DNA of 64,000 nt from Bacteroidota bacterium (GCA_018267545.1 JAFDYG010000466.1:1-64000), one strand, 5' to 3'. Shown: positions 23,363-33,404, counted from the stretch's first letter. Numbers and translations are program-made. The notes: generated from the sequence alone by a model not told the origin.

Positions 23363-24730
23363 ATGACTAGATTATTAAATAGAAACCAATACAACAGACA
23401 CCTGGATGCCCTGGCTGTACAGTCACAATCGGAGCTTGTAAGGGTGAAAGGTTCGTTCAAGCTGGGCCGCATCATGGCCTTTTGCCTTATCGTATTCGTT
23501 ATTCTCTTGTTTCTGCCCTGGCGCCAGACCATCCCCGCCAGAGGAACGGTAACGGCTTTGACGCCGGAAGACCGGCCCCAAACCGTCCAAAATCAAATCG
23601 GAGGCCGTATCGAACACTGGGCGGTACGCGAGGGACAGGAAGTAAAAAAAGGGGACACGATACTGGTCATCTCGGAAACCAGTCAGTCCTACTTCGACCC
23701 CGAGCTGCCTTTGCGCCTGGACGAACAGCTGGAGGCCAAAAAAGGCAGCGAATCCGCAGCGGTCCAAAAGATGGAAGCAACCAACGCGCAGATAGAGGCG
23801 CTTAACAGCGGGCTGCGGTATCAGCTCTCGTCCGCAGAAAACAAAGTAAGACAGTCGGAGAACTACGTCAGCATCGACAGCGCAGACCTCGTAGCCGTTC
23901 AGAATTTTTATGAGACTTCAAAAGCGCGTTTAGTGCGGTATGAGTCGGGCTACCAGAATGGGTTGTTCTCTCTCACGGACATCGAGACGCGCCGGCTGAA
24001 GCTGCAGGAAGATAACGCTAAGGTCGTCAGCCAGCAGAATAAACTCAGCAATTCCAAGCAGGCGCTGTTGAACGCCCGGATTGAATTGGACAACATTCGG
24101 GCAAAGTACCAGGAATCGCTGGCCAAAGCCCAGTCGGACCTGAGCTCGGCCGTTTCAAGCCGCGCAGGCGTACGCGCCGAGATCGCCAAATTGCGGAACG
24201 ATATTTCGAATATTGCTATACGGCGCGGTCTTTATATCGTACGTGCACCCCAGGATGGATTTGTCGTAAAAACGCTCAAGGCCGGTATAGGAGAAAATAT
24301 TAAAGAAGGGGAGTCCATCGCGACTCTTCAACCTCTGCATCCACAAGTAGCCGCTGAGCTTTATGTCAATGCCATGGACGTCCCGCTAATCCTGGATACC
24401 AGCGACGTCCGTTTACAATTCGAAGGATGGCCCTCCATTCAATTTTCGGGCTGGCCGTCGGTGGCCGTAGGCACTTTCGCGGGAAAGGTATGGGCCATCG
24501 ACAAGGTGAGCAGCAGCGGCGGTAAATATCGCTTGCTGATTAAGCCATCGGTTCCGGTGCCAGTAAATGACGAGCCATGGCCGATACAGCTCCGGCCAGG
24601 CTCTGGTGTTTATGGCCGGGTCATCCTTCGCTCGGTACCCGTGTGGTACGAAATCTGGCGGCAGCTAAACGGCTTCCCGCCAAGCCTGGAAAAAGAACCT
24701 TCTGACGCAAATTCAAATGGTAAGAAATGA
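23363..24730 (+). CDS. HlyD-family membrane fusion protein
   Basis: This 455-residue periplasmic adaptor has one N-terminal membrane helix (about 34-52), a biotinyl-lipoyl-like strand pair (GGRIEHWAVREGQEVKKGDTI and IRRGLYIVRAPQDGFVVKTL), long coiled coils between (about 120-300) and a beta-barrel region. It links an inner membrane transporter to the outer membrane TolC. The ATG comes one base after the TAA of the exporter gene, and its TGA overlaps the TolC start by four bases, so all three proteins are coupled in expression. Confidence 0.88.
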   Translation: MTRLLNRNQYNRHLDALAVQSQSELVRVKGSFKLGRIMAFCLIVFVILLFLPWRQTIPARGTVTALTPEDRPQTVQNQIGGRIEHWAVREGQEVKKGDTILVISETSQSYFDPELPLRLDEQLEAKKGSESAAVQKMEATNAQIEALNSGLRYQLSSAENKVRQSENYVSIDSADLVAVQNFYETSKARLVRYESGYQNGLFSLTDIETRRLKLQEDNAKVVSQQNKLSNSKQALLNARIELDNIRAKYQESLAKAQSDLSSAVSSRAGVRAEIAKLRNDISNIAIRRGLYIVRAPQDGFVVKTLKAGIGENIKEGESIATLQPLHPQVAAELYVNAMDVPLILDTSDVRLQFEGWPSIQFSGWPSVAVGTFAGKVWAIDKVSSSGGKYRLLIKPSVPVPVNDEPWPIQLRPGSGVYGRVILRSVPVWYEIWRQLNGFPPSLEKEPSDANSNGKK

Positions 24731-26157
24731 CGAAACTGAAAAGATATGTTTTCGCCGGTCTGTTGATGCTGGTTACGGCTAGTGGATTCGCACAACCAGC
24801 CGACACCGGCAGGACCTTCACCTTAAACGACCTCGAAGAAATCGTCTTTGGTCATCACCCTATCGTAAAACAAGCGGCATTATTAAGCGATATAGCCAAA
24901 GCCGAGGTTTTGCAATCGTTGGGTTATTTTGATCCCACGCTAAAAGCAGGCTTCGAGCGCAAGTTATTCGGCAACACCGAGTATTACAATAACTGGAGCA
25001 GCGAGCTCAAAGTCCCGTTATACGTCGCCGGCGCCGACCTAAAGGTTGGATACGACAGGAATGTCGGCGTTTACACCGCGCCCGAAAAACAAACGGGCTC
25101 AGCCGGCCTCGCAGCCGTAGGTCTGAGCATCCCCCTAGCCCAGGGTATGCTGATCGATGCCCGACGGAGCACCCTCTGGCAAGCCAGGGTCATGGTAAAC
25201 TACGCCGAAGCCGATAAGGTAAAGCAGATCAACAGCGTCTGGTACACCGCTGTTAAAGACTACTGGGCCTGGTATTACGCCTATAAAGAATACCGGCTGA
25301 TAAAGGAAGGCGTCGATCTGGCCATGAAGCGTTTCCAAGCCGTAAGCAGACAGACCCTGATGGGCGACAAGCCTCCTATCGACTCTGTAGAGGCGGGCAT
25401 CACCGTACAGGACCGGCAGATCCAGCTGGCAAAAAGCAACATAGAAGCCCAAAACGCCATGCTTGTGCTTTCTAATCACCTTTGGAACGAACAGGGGGCT
25501 CCCCTGGAACTGCCGATGGACGCCGTTCCACAACAGGTGGACCAAAACATGACTCTCCCGGACCGAAGTCTACTCGATACCCTACTGACTCTCGCCGGTA
25601 ACCAGCATCCCGAACTGGTCAAGCTTCGGGCAAAAGGCGACCAGCTCGACATCGAACGGCGCTACCGCCGGGAAATGCTCAAGCCCAAGATCAATCTCTC
25701 CGGGTCGCTTGTCTCCGCCCGCACCGACTTCGGGTATGTGCCCGGCTACTACGACTTTAACTGGAGCAATTACAAGGTGGGGTTCGATTTTGCCTTCCCT
25801 CTTTTTCTGCGTTCCGAACGGGGTAAGTTAAAAGCGATACGAATCAAACAGGAACAGGTACACTATGACCTGCTCCAGTCGGGCCGCGAGATCAACAATG
25901 CGGTTATGGCATCGTATAATAGCCTGGAGGCTTACCAATCGCAATTGTCCGTACAGATTCAAAGCATCAATAATCAACAGCTGCTGCTCACCGGCGAGCT
26001 GCAGAAATTCGATCTTGGAGAAAGCACCCTCTTTTTGATCAATAGCCGGGAAAGCAAGCTGATAGACATGAAGGTGAAGCGGGAGAGTTTGATAGCCGGC
26101 TATCAGAAAAGTCTTGCGGAATTATACTATAAGGCAGGAACTAGACAACGACGGTAA
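24727..26157 (+). CDS. TolC-family outer membrane efflux protein
   Basis: This 476-residue protein has a signal peptide (ending near residue 22, GFAQP) and the two-repeat helical/beta pattern of outer membrane efflux proteins: FGHHPIVKQAALLSDIAKAEVLQSLGYFDP early, and HPELVKLRAKGDQLDIERRYRREMLKP before the second repeat. TolC trimers form the outer membrane duct of type I secretion and RND pumps. It completes the export chain with the NBD-less exporter and HlyD, and could also serve the lanthipeptide exporter encoded from the other strand 2-4 kb away, which has no TolC of its own. Confidence 0.88.
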   Translation: MTKLKRYVFAGLLMLVTASGFAQPADTGRTFTLNDLEEIVFGHHPIVKQAALLSDIAKAEVLQSLGYFDPTLKAGFERKLFGNTEYYNNWSSELKVPLYVAGADLKVGYDRNVGVYTAPEKQTGSAGLAAVGLSIPLAQGMLIDARRSTLWQARVMVNYAEADKVKQINSVWYTAVKDYWAWYYAYKEYRLIKEGVDLAMKRFQAVSRQTLMGDKPPIDSVEAGITVQDRQIQLAKSNIEAQNAMLVLSNHLWNEQGAPLELPMDAVPQQVDQNMTLPDRSLLDTLLTLAGNQHPELVKLRAKGDQLDIERRYRREMLKPKINLSGSLVSARTDFGYVPGYYDFNWSNYKVGFDFAFPLFLRSERGKLKAIRIKQEQVHYDLLQSGREINNAVMASYNSLEAYQSQLSVQIQSINNQQLLLTGELQKFDLGESTLFLINSRESKLIDMKVKRESLIAGYQKSLAELYYKAGTRQRR

Positions 26158-26215
26158 AAGATCATACTTTTTAACGATTGACCGGCTTCTTTCGATCGGC
26201 TACTTTTATTCAAAA

Positions 26216-26827
26216 ATGAAAGTAGCCTTTCTTTATTTATGCACCTTCGTTTTTGTTTGTAGCAGCTATGCCCAGACCAAAACCCCGGAAAGCATAGAAA
26301 CAATCCGCAAAATTCAATCAGTAAAAAGCTCCAACACTTTTTTAAATGCAAAAGCGGCTTTCGAGCTGTATAAAAGAACAAATAAATCCCCCCTTACCGC
26401 TCCCGTCACCGCAGCGCCGGCCAGCAACCCCAGAACCTACTCGTTTATCTGGCCCCAAATGAAAGATGGGGATAATAGCATTTACTTTGTATCGCCGATT
26501 ACCAATGTAAGCAGCGGCGCTATAACGCTTACCGACGGGGACTTTATCATCTGGCTAAAGGGATGCGAAGCGCCAGGGTTTTATATGTTGCAAATCAATT
26601 GCAGCTTTCAGCAGGCTGGCACCCCTGAAATAAAAGTAATTGGAAGTTTGCCGACAGCGCCTTATTCTTATCAGGAAGTCGCTTCTGCGTCTATGACGGT
26701 AACAGCCGGCCAGGAAACGAATTTCGTGTTAGGGGTGAACCTGACAAGGGGAGAGAATATTTTTAGGCTCAATTGTTTGAATAATGGGAAATGGAACTTC
26801 TATTCGTTAAAGATTGTGCCTTTATAA
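26216..26827 (+). CDS. Small secreted protein downstream of TolC, unknown
   Basis: The ATG at 26216 gives 203 residues; the longer frame from 26114 overlaps the TolC gene. It starts with a clear signal peptide (MKVAFLYLCTFVFVCSSYAQ). Residues 25-65 look helical and charged; the rest is a beta-sandwich-like domain (YFVSPITNVSSGAITLTDGDFIIWLKGC, NCSFQQAGTPEIKVIG, NFVLGVNLTRGENIFRLNC) with three Cys. Last gene of the exporter operon, so it may be a periplasmic partner or an exported product; the Sec signal argues against direct type I export. It converges with the lanthipeptide operon 11 bases away. Confidence 0.6.
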   Translation: MKVAFLYLCTFVFVCSSYAQTKTPESIETIRKIQSVKSSNTFLNAKAAFELYKRTNKSPLTAPVTAAPASNPRTYSFIWPQMKDGDNSIYFVSPITNVSSGAITLTDGDFIIWLKGCEAPGFYMLQINCSFQQAGTPEIKVIGSLPTAPYSYQEVASASMTVTAGQETNFVLGVNLTRGENIFRLNCLNNGKWNFYSLKIVPL

Positions 26828-26838
26828 GGCATGGCTAC

Positions 26839-28179
26839 CTAACGCCGATCATTCATGCTCCCGATGATACGCTCGAAAAGCCGTTGCAGGATACTTTTGT
26901 TCTCTGTTAATATTTCCCCCAGGGCCTCCACTTCAGGCTGCGGCGGGATGGTCTTCCCGGTATTAGTGGTCAGGTCGTTGTCCAGCTTAATCTCCAGCGA
27001 GAAATTTCCATCCATCGCTACTACCGACCGGCCGGCAACGTGACCATTGAGAACGCCATATTCCTCAAAAGGATAGGCCGGCAACTTCATGATCACGCGC
27101 TGCCCGACTTTTATCTTTCCCGTATTGTCCAGGCCAACGGTGCCGTGGACAATGTATGCCTGAATCGGGGGCGTGACCATCATAATGCCTTCGCCGGCGG
27201 TGACGTATTGGTTTTCTTTCCAGAACTTGAAGAAGGTGACTTTCCCATTGGTGGGACTGCTGATCACGTAGGCTTGCTCCCATTGTGCGTATTGGCCTTT
27301 GAGACGGCGGACGGCATCTTTTACTTTTTCTTGGAGGTTATTTTCTTCGCTTTGTTTTTGCAGCGTCAGCTGGGCAATATCTTTTTGATAGCCGATCTGC
27401 TGGAGGTTGTTTTGGATGATGGAGCTTTTGTTATTTCCCATGCTCATCTGCTGGTCGAGCATCTTCTTTTTGGATTCTTCGTATTCCAGTGGAGAGATGA
27501 CCCTATCCGTAACCAGCGAGGAGTCGGCGGTAAATCGATTGTGCTGGAGGCTTAGCTGCTCCTGAAGCATTTTTTCTTTAGTGCTTAGCTCTTTTTGCAA
27601 CTGCCCGTTGTAGGTGACCTGTTTGGCAAGATGGCCGATCGTAGCCTGGTAGGTATTGTGGCGGATGAAAAATAAATACGCCTGGATGGCGACGCATAGA
27701 TCGGTATATCCTCCCTGCAGGTCGCCCAGCTGCAGCGCTCCGGGAATTTTGACATTGAGAAGGCTGGCGGCCAGGTCGAGGCTCGTATCCAATTGCGTAA
27801 CCAGGGTGTTTATTTTTTGGATATCCCCATAGACGGCGGAATTGGCGAGGACGCATAGGGTCTCGCCGGACGTAACCTGTTCGTCGTTAGCGACAAAAAT
27901 CTGTTGGATAGGCAGGCTGCTCCGCGCTACCAGTTTTACCGGCGGATTCCCGGACGAAATGACGATCTTCGACGCGATGACGTCGGGGAATTTAAAGAAC
28001 CAGGCCGCGATCAGGATACCCAAAAGGATAATGCCGGTTAGCGAAATGCCGCGTCGGATGAGCCAGGAAGGCATCCGCCCGATGATTTCCGTGACTTCTT
28101 CGCTCCGGTGATCGGCTAAGCCCGCAGGCTCCGGGTAACGATCATGCACCCCATTGCTGCTAAATATTTGTTCTGGCAT
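26839..28179 (-). CDS. HlyD-family adaptor of the lanthipeptide exporter
   Basis: This 446-residue membrane fusion protein has one membrane helix (about 46-66), a lipoyl-type pair (RSSLPIQQIFVANDEQVTSGETL and VISSPTNGKVTFFKFWKENQYVTAGEG) and coiled coils between (about 120-310). It is the last gene of the lanthipeptide operon and begins six bases after the stop of the C39-peptidase ABC exporter gene, so it most likely couples that exporter to an outer membrane channel such as the TolC encoded at 24727-26157. It differs clearly in sequence from the other HlyD at 23363-24730. Confidence 0.88.
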   Translation of the reverse strand: MPEQIFSSNGVHDRYPEPAGLADHRSEEVTEIIGRMPSWLIRRGISLTGIILLGILIAAWFFKFPDVIASKIVISSGNPPVKLVARSSLPIQQIFVANDEQVTSGETLCVLANSAVYGDIQKINTLVTQLDTSLDLAASLLNVKIPGALQLGDLQGGYTDLCVAIQAYLFFIRHNTYQATIGHLAKQVTYNGQLQKELSTKEKMLQEQLSLQHNRFTADSSLVTDRVISPLEYEESKKKMLDQQMSMGNNKSSIIQNNLQQIGYQKDIAQLTLQKQSEENNLQEKVKDAVRRLKGQYAQWEQAYVISSPTNGKVTFFKFWKENQYVTAGEGIMMVTPPIQAYIVHGTVGLDNTGKIKVGQRVIMKLPAYPFEEYGVLNGHVAGRSVVAMDGNFSLEIKLDNDLTTNTGKTIPPQPEVEALGEILTENKSILQRLFERIIGSMNDRR

Positions 28180-28185
28180 CGTATT

Positions 28186-30366
28186 TTATTGACCAAGTTC
28201 CAACTGGTTTTTCACCAGCTCATAATATTTACCCTTGCACGCCGCGAGCTCCCCATGCGTACCCGTTTCGACGATCTCCCCTTTATCCAGCACGACGATC
28301 TGGTCCGCGTTTTTTACCGTGCTGAGCCGGTGCGCGATGACCACGACGGTTTTGCCTTCAAAGAATCGATCCATATTCTTCATAATGACCCGCTCGTTGT
28401 TGGCGTCGAGGGCGCTCGTGGCTTCGTCGAAGAAAAGATACTCCGGGTCTTTATAAACGGCTCGCGCGATTTGGATCCGTTGCCGCTGACCCGCGCTGAT
28501 GCCGTTGCCGGAGTTGCCGATCTTGGTGCGATAGCCGAGCGGCAGCCCCTCTATAAATTCCCGGATGTTTGCTACTTCGCAGGCGTATAGAAGGCGGACG
28601 GTGTCTGTGGACGCAGCGCTGACTGTGATATTGCCGGCAATGGTGTCGGAAAAGATAAACCCGTCCTGCATGACGCAGCCGACCTGGCTTCGCCACCACT
28701 TAGGGGAAAACTGCTCCAGGTCCCGGGAATCGACATAGATCTTCCCCGCCGTTGGCTCGTAGAATTTGAGCAGGAGCTTGAGCAGGGTGGTTTTTCCGCT
28801 TCCGCTGGTCCCGACGATCGCCGTTACCTTTCCTTTTGGTATGTGGAGGTCGAGATTTTTGAGTATGTGCGGAGACCCCGGACCGCCATAGGTAAAGGAA
28901 ACGTCTTTCAAGTGGATGTCGCCGCTTTGCTGAACGGGAGACTCAGAAGCGACCTCTTCCTCCTCCCTAGTATGGATCTCTCCCAACCTGTCCAGGCTAA
29001 TCCTCGCGTCCTGCGCCGCCTGGACAAAACCCAACAGCTGATCCAACGGACCATTCATCTGCCCGATGATATAACTAACCGACAACAGCATCCCCAGTGT
29101 CATATTCCCACTCATCACCTCCCTGGCGGTTATATAAGCGACCAAAATATTCTTAAGCTGCGTAAAGACACTAAAGCCCAATTGCTGATACTGCCCCAAC
29201 GCCAGGCTCTTGATATTGATCTTATAAAGCCTTGCCTGAACCCTCTCCCAACCCCAGCGCTTGGCCGTTTCGCAATTGTTCAGCTTGATCTCCTGCATCC
29301 CGGTGATCAGCTCGAAAAGGACGTTCTCATTGTCGCTCATCCGCTGAAACCGCTTATAGTCCAGCTCTTTTCTCTTCTTCAAAAAAAAGAAAATCCACGC
29401 AACGGCCATAATGCTAAACACCACAAAGACCGTCAGCAGCTTCCAGCTGTAAACTCCCAATACAACCGAAAATACCAGCAGGTTGACAAAGGAAAACAAT
29501 GTTGACAACGCCGTGCCGGTGAGAAAATTCTGTATCCGGCTGTGGTCCCCAATCCGCTGCGTAATATCCCCGATCATTTTCGTGTCGAAGAACCGGATCG
29601 GCAGCTTCATCAATTTGATCAAAAAATCGGAGATGATGCTGATATTAATCCGGCTATTGATATGGAGCAGAATCCAGCTTCGGATGATTTCGATCGCCGT
29701 ACTACCCGCAAATAACAGCAGCTGCGAAAACAGGATGAGGTTGACGAAGCTCGGGTCCCGATGATTGATGCCATAGTCTACCAGCCCTTGAGTCAGGAAA
29801 GGCGCGATAAGAGAAAGTATACTCGCGATGAGGACGCTCAACACCAACTGGATGATATATTTTCGATAGGGCCTAAGATACCGGAACAGGAATCCAAAAC
29901 CTGCCGGCTTGCTTTCCTTGCCGTTCTGTTCGTAAAACGAATCCGTGGGCTCCAGCATCAGGACGATCCCCTCGTTTCGGTGATCGGCCCAACATTGGAG
30001 AAAGGTCGTCCGGTCCACCTTGACGAGACCATGTGCGGGGTCGGCGATGAGAATCTTGTCGTTTTTACTACGGTTATAGTTTTGCGGAGGTAGAACGACA
30101 AAATGATTCTGGTTCCAATACAAGATACAAGGCAGCGTCGCCTCTTCGTCCAGCGCGGCAAAGGACAGCCGGGCGGAAAAGGTCTTGAACCCGATATTTT
30201 CTGCGGCTTCGCTGATGCCCATCAGACTCACCCCTTCCCGGGTGATATAGGAATGCTCCCGCAGGTATTCCAGGGAAACGCTTCGCCCGTAATATTTGGC
30301 GATCATCCGCACACAGGTCGGACCGCAGTCCATGGCGTCCAATTGTCTATAATACGGAAACGGCAT
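28186..30366 (-). CDS. lanT: C39 peptidase-containing ABC exporter (LanT / PCAT)
   Basis: This 726-residue protein carries three units. An N-terminal C39 peptidase (1-130) has Cys14 in DAMDCGPTCVRM, His88 in WNQNHFVVL and Asp109 in IADP. An exporter membrane domain follows (about 160-450), then a complete ATPase (about 480-720) with VGTSGSGKTT, SAGQRQRIQIARA and LFFDEATSALD, and the H loop VVIAHRLSTVK. Such proteins cut leaders after a double glycine while exporting the modified peptide. The precursor at 34664-34906 has AGG at the expected place. The start overlaps the LanB stop by 20 bases. This is the only nucleotide-binding domain in the window. Confidence 0.93.
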   Translation of the reverse strand: MPFPYYRQLDAMDCGPTCVRMIAKYYGRSVSLEYLREHSYITREGVSLMGISEAAENIGFKTFSARLSFAALDEEATLPCILYWNQNHFVVLPPQNYNRSKNDKILIADPAHGLVKVDRTTFLQCWADHRNEGIVLMLEPTDSFYEQNGKESKPAGFGFLFRYLRPYRKYIIQLVLSVLIASILSLIAPFLTQGLVDYGINHRDPSFVNLILFSQLLLFAGSTAIEIIRSWILLHINSRINISIISDFLIKLMKLPIRFFDTKMIGDITQRIGDHSRIQNFLTGTALSTLFSFVNLLVFSVVLGVYSWKLLTVFVVFSIMAVAWIFFFLKKRKELDYKRFQRMSDNENVLFELITGMQEIKLNNCETAKRWGWERVQARLYKINIKSLALGQYQQLGFSVFTQLKNILVAYITAREVMSGNMTLGMLLSVSYIIGQMNGPLDQLLGFVQAAQDARISLDRLGEIHTREEEEVASESPVQQSGDIHLKDVSFTYGGPGSPHILKNLDLHIPKGKVTAIVGTSGSGKTTLLKLLLKFYEPTAGKIYVDSRDLEQFSPKWWRSQVGCVMQDGFIFSDTIAGNITVSAASTDTVRLLYACEVANIREFIEGLPLGYRTKIGNSGNGISAGQRQRIQIARAVYKDPEYLFFDEATSALDANNERVIMKNMDRFFEGKTVVVIAHRLSTVKNADQIVVLDKGEIVETGTHGELAACKGKYYELVKNQLELGQ

Positions 30367-33300
30367 CTTGCTTTGCTTTTTTGGCTATTGCCATACTGGA
30401 GACGTAATATTTTTCAAGGAAATGATAAACGACCAGCTCGTACTTCCGCTGCTGACCGGGGAACAGCCGGTTGATGAACATATGAATGTAATGGTTTAGG
30501 AAGCCTGGGTTTAGCTCCCGGACCAGGTCTTTATTCATCTCCGAGCGGATATTCAATACCTCGATCGCCTCGTCGATCTCATTGGCGACGTCTTTTTCCG
30601 CATTCATATGATCGGCGATAAATCGCTGGTGTTTTCTATAACGTTCGTTCAGCGACTTTTGGAGTGCGGGGCTGCCGCCAAATTCTTTAAAGAAGGTAGC
30701 CTGCTGCGCTTTTAGATAGGTCAGCGTTTGCTCCGGGGACAAATCAAAGTCAACCAGCAGCGCGGCAATCCCGCGCATGGCAAGAATCAGCCGGTATCGT
30801 CCGTCGCTCACGCCGTCCAGTAACGATAAGACCCGAAGCACGGCCAGGCTGTCGTTATAAAATAAGGTCTCAGTTGGGTCCATGAGCCCGGGCGTATAGC
30901 GTTCCAGCTCGCGCTTGTAGGTGTCGAGCATCACCCTATCGATAGCTCCGTTATCGACCCAGGGTTGAAGGGCTTGCGCCAGCTTTTGTGCAATCGCCCA
31001 CTGCCGGTCCTTGTCCTGGTTGAAGAAACGGATGCGCAGGTGCCCGCCCGCTTCGTCCCGGAAACGAAGAAAGAAGAAGCGTTCGAACAGTCCCTGCTCC
31101 AAACTTTCTTCCACCAACGGTGAAATGACGGATGAAAGGAGGTGCTCGATGGTCTTCGTCCCTGCATACACTTTGAAATAGAGCCACTCGCTATATGGTA
31201 AGAAGACACGCTGAACCGTGGTCTCGGCCGGGGCAGCAAGGTCCATAGAAACACCGGCTGCTTCGCGATGGACTGGGATGATTAGCTCATTCGTATATGG
31301 CGCCCCATCAACATCCCTTACAACAGAATTTTCCTCCGTAAAAAGAAATTCTTCGAGGCTTATATTCTTGTACCGTCTGATATAGTGAAGGAAAAGCTCC
31401 ATTCCCTCGGGCCGGTCGAAGTCGATCAGCAGCTCGTTGTCTCCTTCCTTGTAAACCACGCGCGGGGGTAGCTTAAACCGCTCCCTGACCCAGGCTGAAG
31501 TGGGCGCATCGACCAGGTCCTCTTCCCTGATCTTCCATACAGCTTTATGGATGATCAGGTTTTTGTAGCTGACGCGGGGCAGATGATTCAAGACGGAGAG
31601 ATTCCCCCAGTCCCATACATTCGACATGGCCAGTCCCTGGAATTGCAGGTCGCAAAGGAATTTGTACACCGGCAGGCTCCTGCTCGAAAAATTATGCGCC
31701 GTCGTCAGCCGTGGCAGCACGCGCTTATTCAGCTTCCTGCTTCGAAGCACTACTTCGTTATTGCGGATGGAAACAAATAGGTCATCGATAGGAAGCTGAT
31801 GGTCTGCATCGGCGCCTGAAAATCCTACGTATGGTATTTCATATTCCCTCAGCACGGGCCGCAACAGAATATTGCCCAACCGCGGTTGCGGCAGGTGTGC
31901 TATTTCCGCATAGACGACCTCGGGATGCTCCCGCTCTTCCAACTTCAAAATGTCTTTGACGAAGTCACCAATACCGGCGTCGCCCTGCGCAAAACGGCCC
32001 AGCAGGTTGCCCCCTGAGGAGCCCATGAATCCGGCCAGATCGAAGGTAAAATGTTCCGCATCCAGCTTTCCATCTTCCCCCAGCAGGCTGCCCATCAGAC
32101 TTATATTTCCGGGTAGCCGAAGCGGCAAAACATGCTTTTCGAATTTGGCGAGCTCCTCTTCGCGGATGACGATTCCGTCCCCTCCGGCTAGCAGCCAGTC
32201 GTTGTATTTCTCCAGCGTAAACTGCTGGATATAGTCGAAGTCGCCTCCTCCCTGTCCCTGTCCCACGGCCACCGGCAGGTCGTCGATCAATTCTCCTCCT
32301 CCCGCCAGCTCGTCTCGTAACCCGGCATAGCCAACGCCCAGGTCTGCGTCCAGGGCCAGACAAAGCGGTACCTCCGCGTGTTCATATCGGGTGAAGAACC
32401 TTGTCTTGAAATCCTGGAGGTCCGGGTTGGTGATGGGCCGGGACAAGGCTTTGAGCTCGCTGGCTTGCTTTAGGAGGACAGCAATGAGGTGTTTGTTGAT
32501 ATGTCCCTCACCCATGGCAAGGAACAGGTCAGCCTGTAGCACGTTTTTGGGAACGGCTATATCCAGCCCGAGCTTTTGAAGCTTCTCTTCTACTTTTATA
32601 TAAAACGCAACCCCCGCTTCCGGCGAAGCGAGAAGGTCCCGTATTTCAACCAGCTGGTCGACCAAACCGGTTAGGTCTGGTATGCCCTGCAATCCGCCGA
32701 TTAATTGGTCCAGGGGATTGGCGCCAGTGACGGAGGGCTCCAGCCCCGCGATCAGGAGCTGGGATTCGCACAGATCGCCGATAAAAGCTTCGGCTTCTTC
32801 CCGGTCGACTTGCTCCTCTGCCATCAGCGTATCTACCAGTTCCTGGATTGGGGTCCCGCGCGATGCCCGGGCAAGAATATTGGAGAGGTAGGGTGACTTA
32901 CTGATGGAAGTAAGGCGGTAGTGCCGGGCGTGGTCGGCTCCGGAAGCCTCCGCATAGCGATATCTATCGGGTGTTTCGTAAATACTATTGTTCGTATAAA
33001 AGGTCAATCGCTTCCGTACCGCCGGCATCCGCACCAGCGCCTGAACGATCGCCGAAAGATAATTCATGTCGAGCCGCAGACTGCGTCTGTGTCGCTCATT
33101 TGGCTGTAGCTCCAGCCGGGAAGCCCCTTCTGTAATTGGAACAAGCGCCGAACCCGCAAACGTACCGAAAGGCGTACAGCGGCTGCTGCTCCGCAGCCAA
33201 TACTTCGCGAAGCTCAGCTCCAGCTTCTTCCGGTCCTTCTCCGATAACGAATCTTTTCGGGACAGCTCTTTATAAAACTCTGGAGAAGAAAGGTAAATCC

Positions 33301-33400
33301 CCTCCTGAAATACAGTATTGCCATCGGCGGGAAACGTGTAGGCGTCCCGCAGATTTTGTAACGGCGTTCTCAGCTGAACGTATGAATAGGGTTGGAACAT
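30347..33400 (-). CDS. lanB: Class I lantibiotic dehydratase, full length (LanB)
   Basis: The ATG at 33400 gives 1017 residues, with the sequence MFQPYSYVQLRTPLQNL at the start. The open frame runs on to 33718 inside lanC, but that extension is not a normal LanB start. The N-terminal about 680 residues are the glutamylation domain (LRSSSRCTPFGTFAGSAL, LRLDMNYLSAIV), and about 720-1000 are the SpaB_C elimination domain (YSEWLYFKVYAGTKTIEHLL, FFLRFRDEAGGHLRIRFF). LanB uses glutamyl-tRNA to dehydrate Ser and Thr of the precursor. Both domains are in one polypeptide, unlike split LanB enzymes of pinensin-type clusters. The gene starts four bases after lanC ends. Confidence 0.92.
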   Translation of the reverse strand: MFQPYSYVQLRTPLQNLRDAYTFPADGNTVFQEGIYLSSPEFYKELSRKDSLSEKDRKKLELSFAKYWLRSSSRCTPFGTFAGSALVPITEGASRLELQPNERHRRSLRLDMNYLSAIVQALVRMPAVRKRLTFYTNNSIYETPDRYRYAEASGADHARHYRLTSISKSPYLSNILARASRGTPIQELVDTLMAEEQVDREEAEAFIGDLCESQLLIAGLEPSVTGANPLDQLIGGLQGIPDLTGLVDQLVEIRDLLASPEAGVAFYIKVEEKLQKLGLDIAVPKNVLQADLFLAMGEGHINKHLIAVLLKQASELKALSRPITNPDLQDFKTRFFTRYEHAEVPLCLALDADLGVGYAGLRDELAGGGELIDDLPVAVGQGQGGGDFDYIQQFTLEKYNDWLLAGGDGIVIREEELAKFEKHVLPLRLPGNISLMGSLLGEDGKLDAEHFTFDLAGFMGSSGGNLLGRFAQGDAGIGDFVKDILKLEEREHPEVVYAEIAHLPQPRLGNILLRPVLREYEIPYVGFSGADADHQLPIDDLFVSIRNNEVVLRSRKLNKRVLPRLTTAHNFSSRSLPVYKFLCDLQFQGLAMSNVWDWGNLSVLNHLPRVSYKNLIIHKAVWKIREEDLVDAPTSAWVRERFKLPPRVVYKEGDNELLIDFDRPEGMELFLHYIRRYKNISLEEFLFTEENSVVRDVDGAPYTNELIIPVHREAAGVSMDLAAPAETTVQRVFLPYSEWLYFKVYAGTKTIEHLLSSVISPLVEESLEQGLFERFFFLRFRDEAGGHLRIRFFNQDKDRQWAIAQKLAQALQPWVDNGAIDRVMLDTYKRELERYTPGLMDPTETLFYNDSLAVLRVLSLLDGVSDGRYRLILAMRGIAALLVDFDLSPEQTLTYLKAQQATFFKEFGGSPALQKSLNERYRKHQRFIADHMNAEKDVANEIDEAIEVLNIRSEMNKDLVRELNPGFLNHYIHMFINRLFPGQQRKYELVVYHFLEKYYVSSMAIAKKAKQDAVSVL

Positions 33401-33404
33401 TGGG

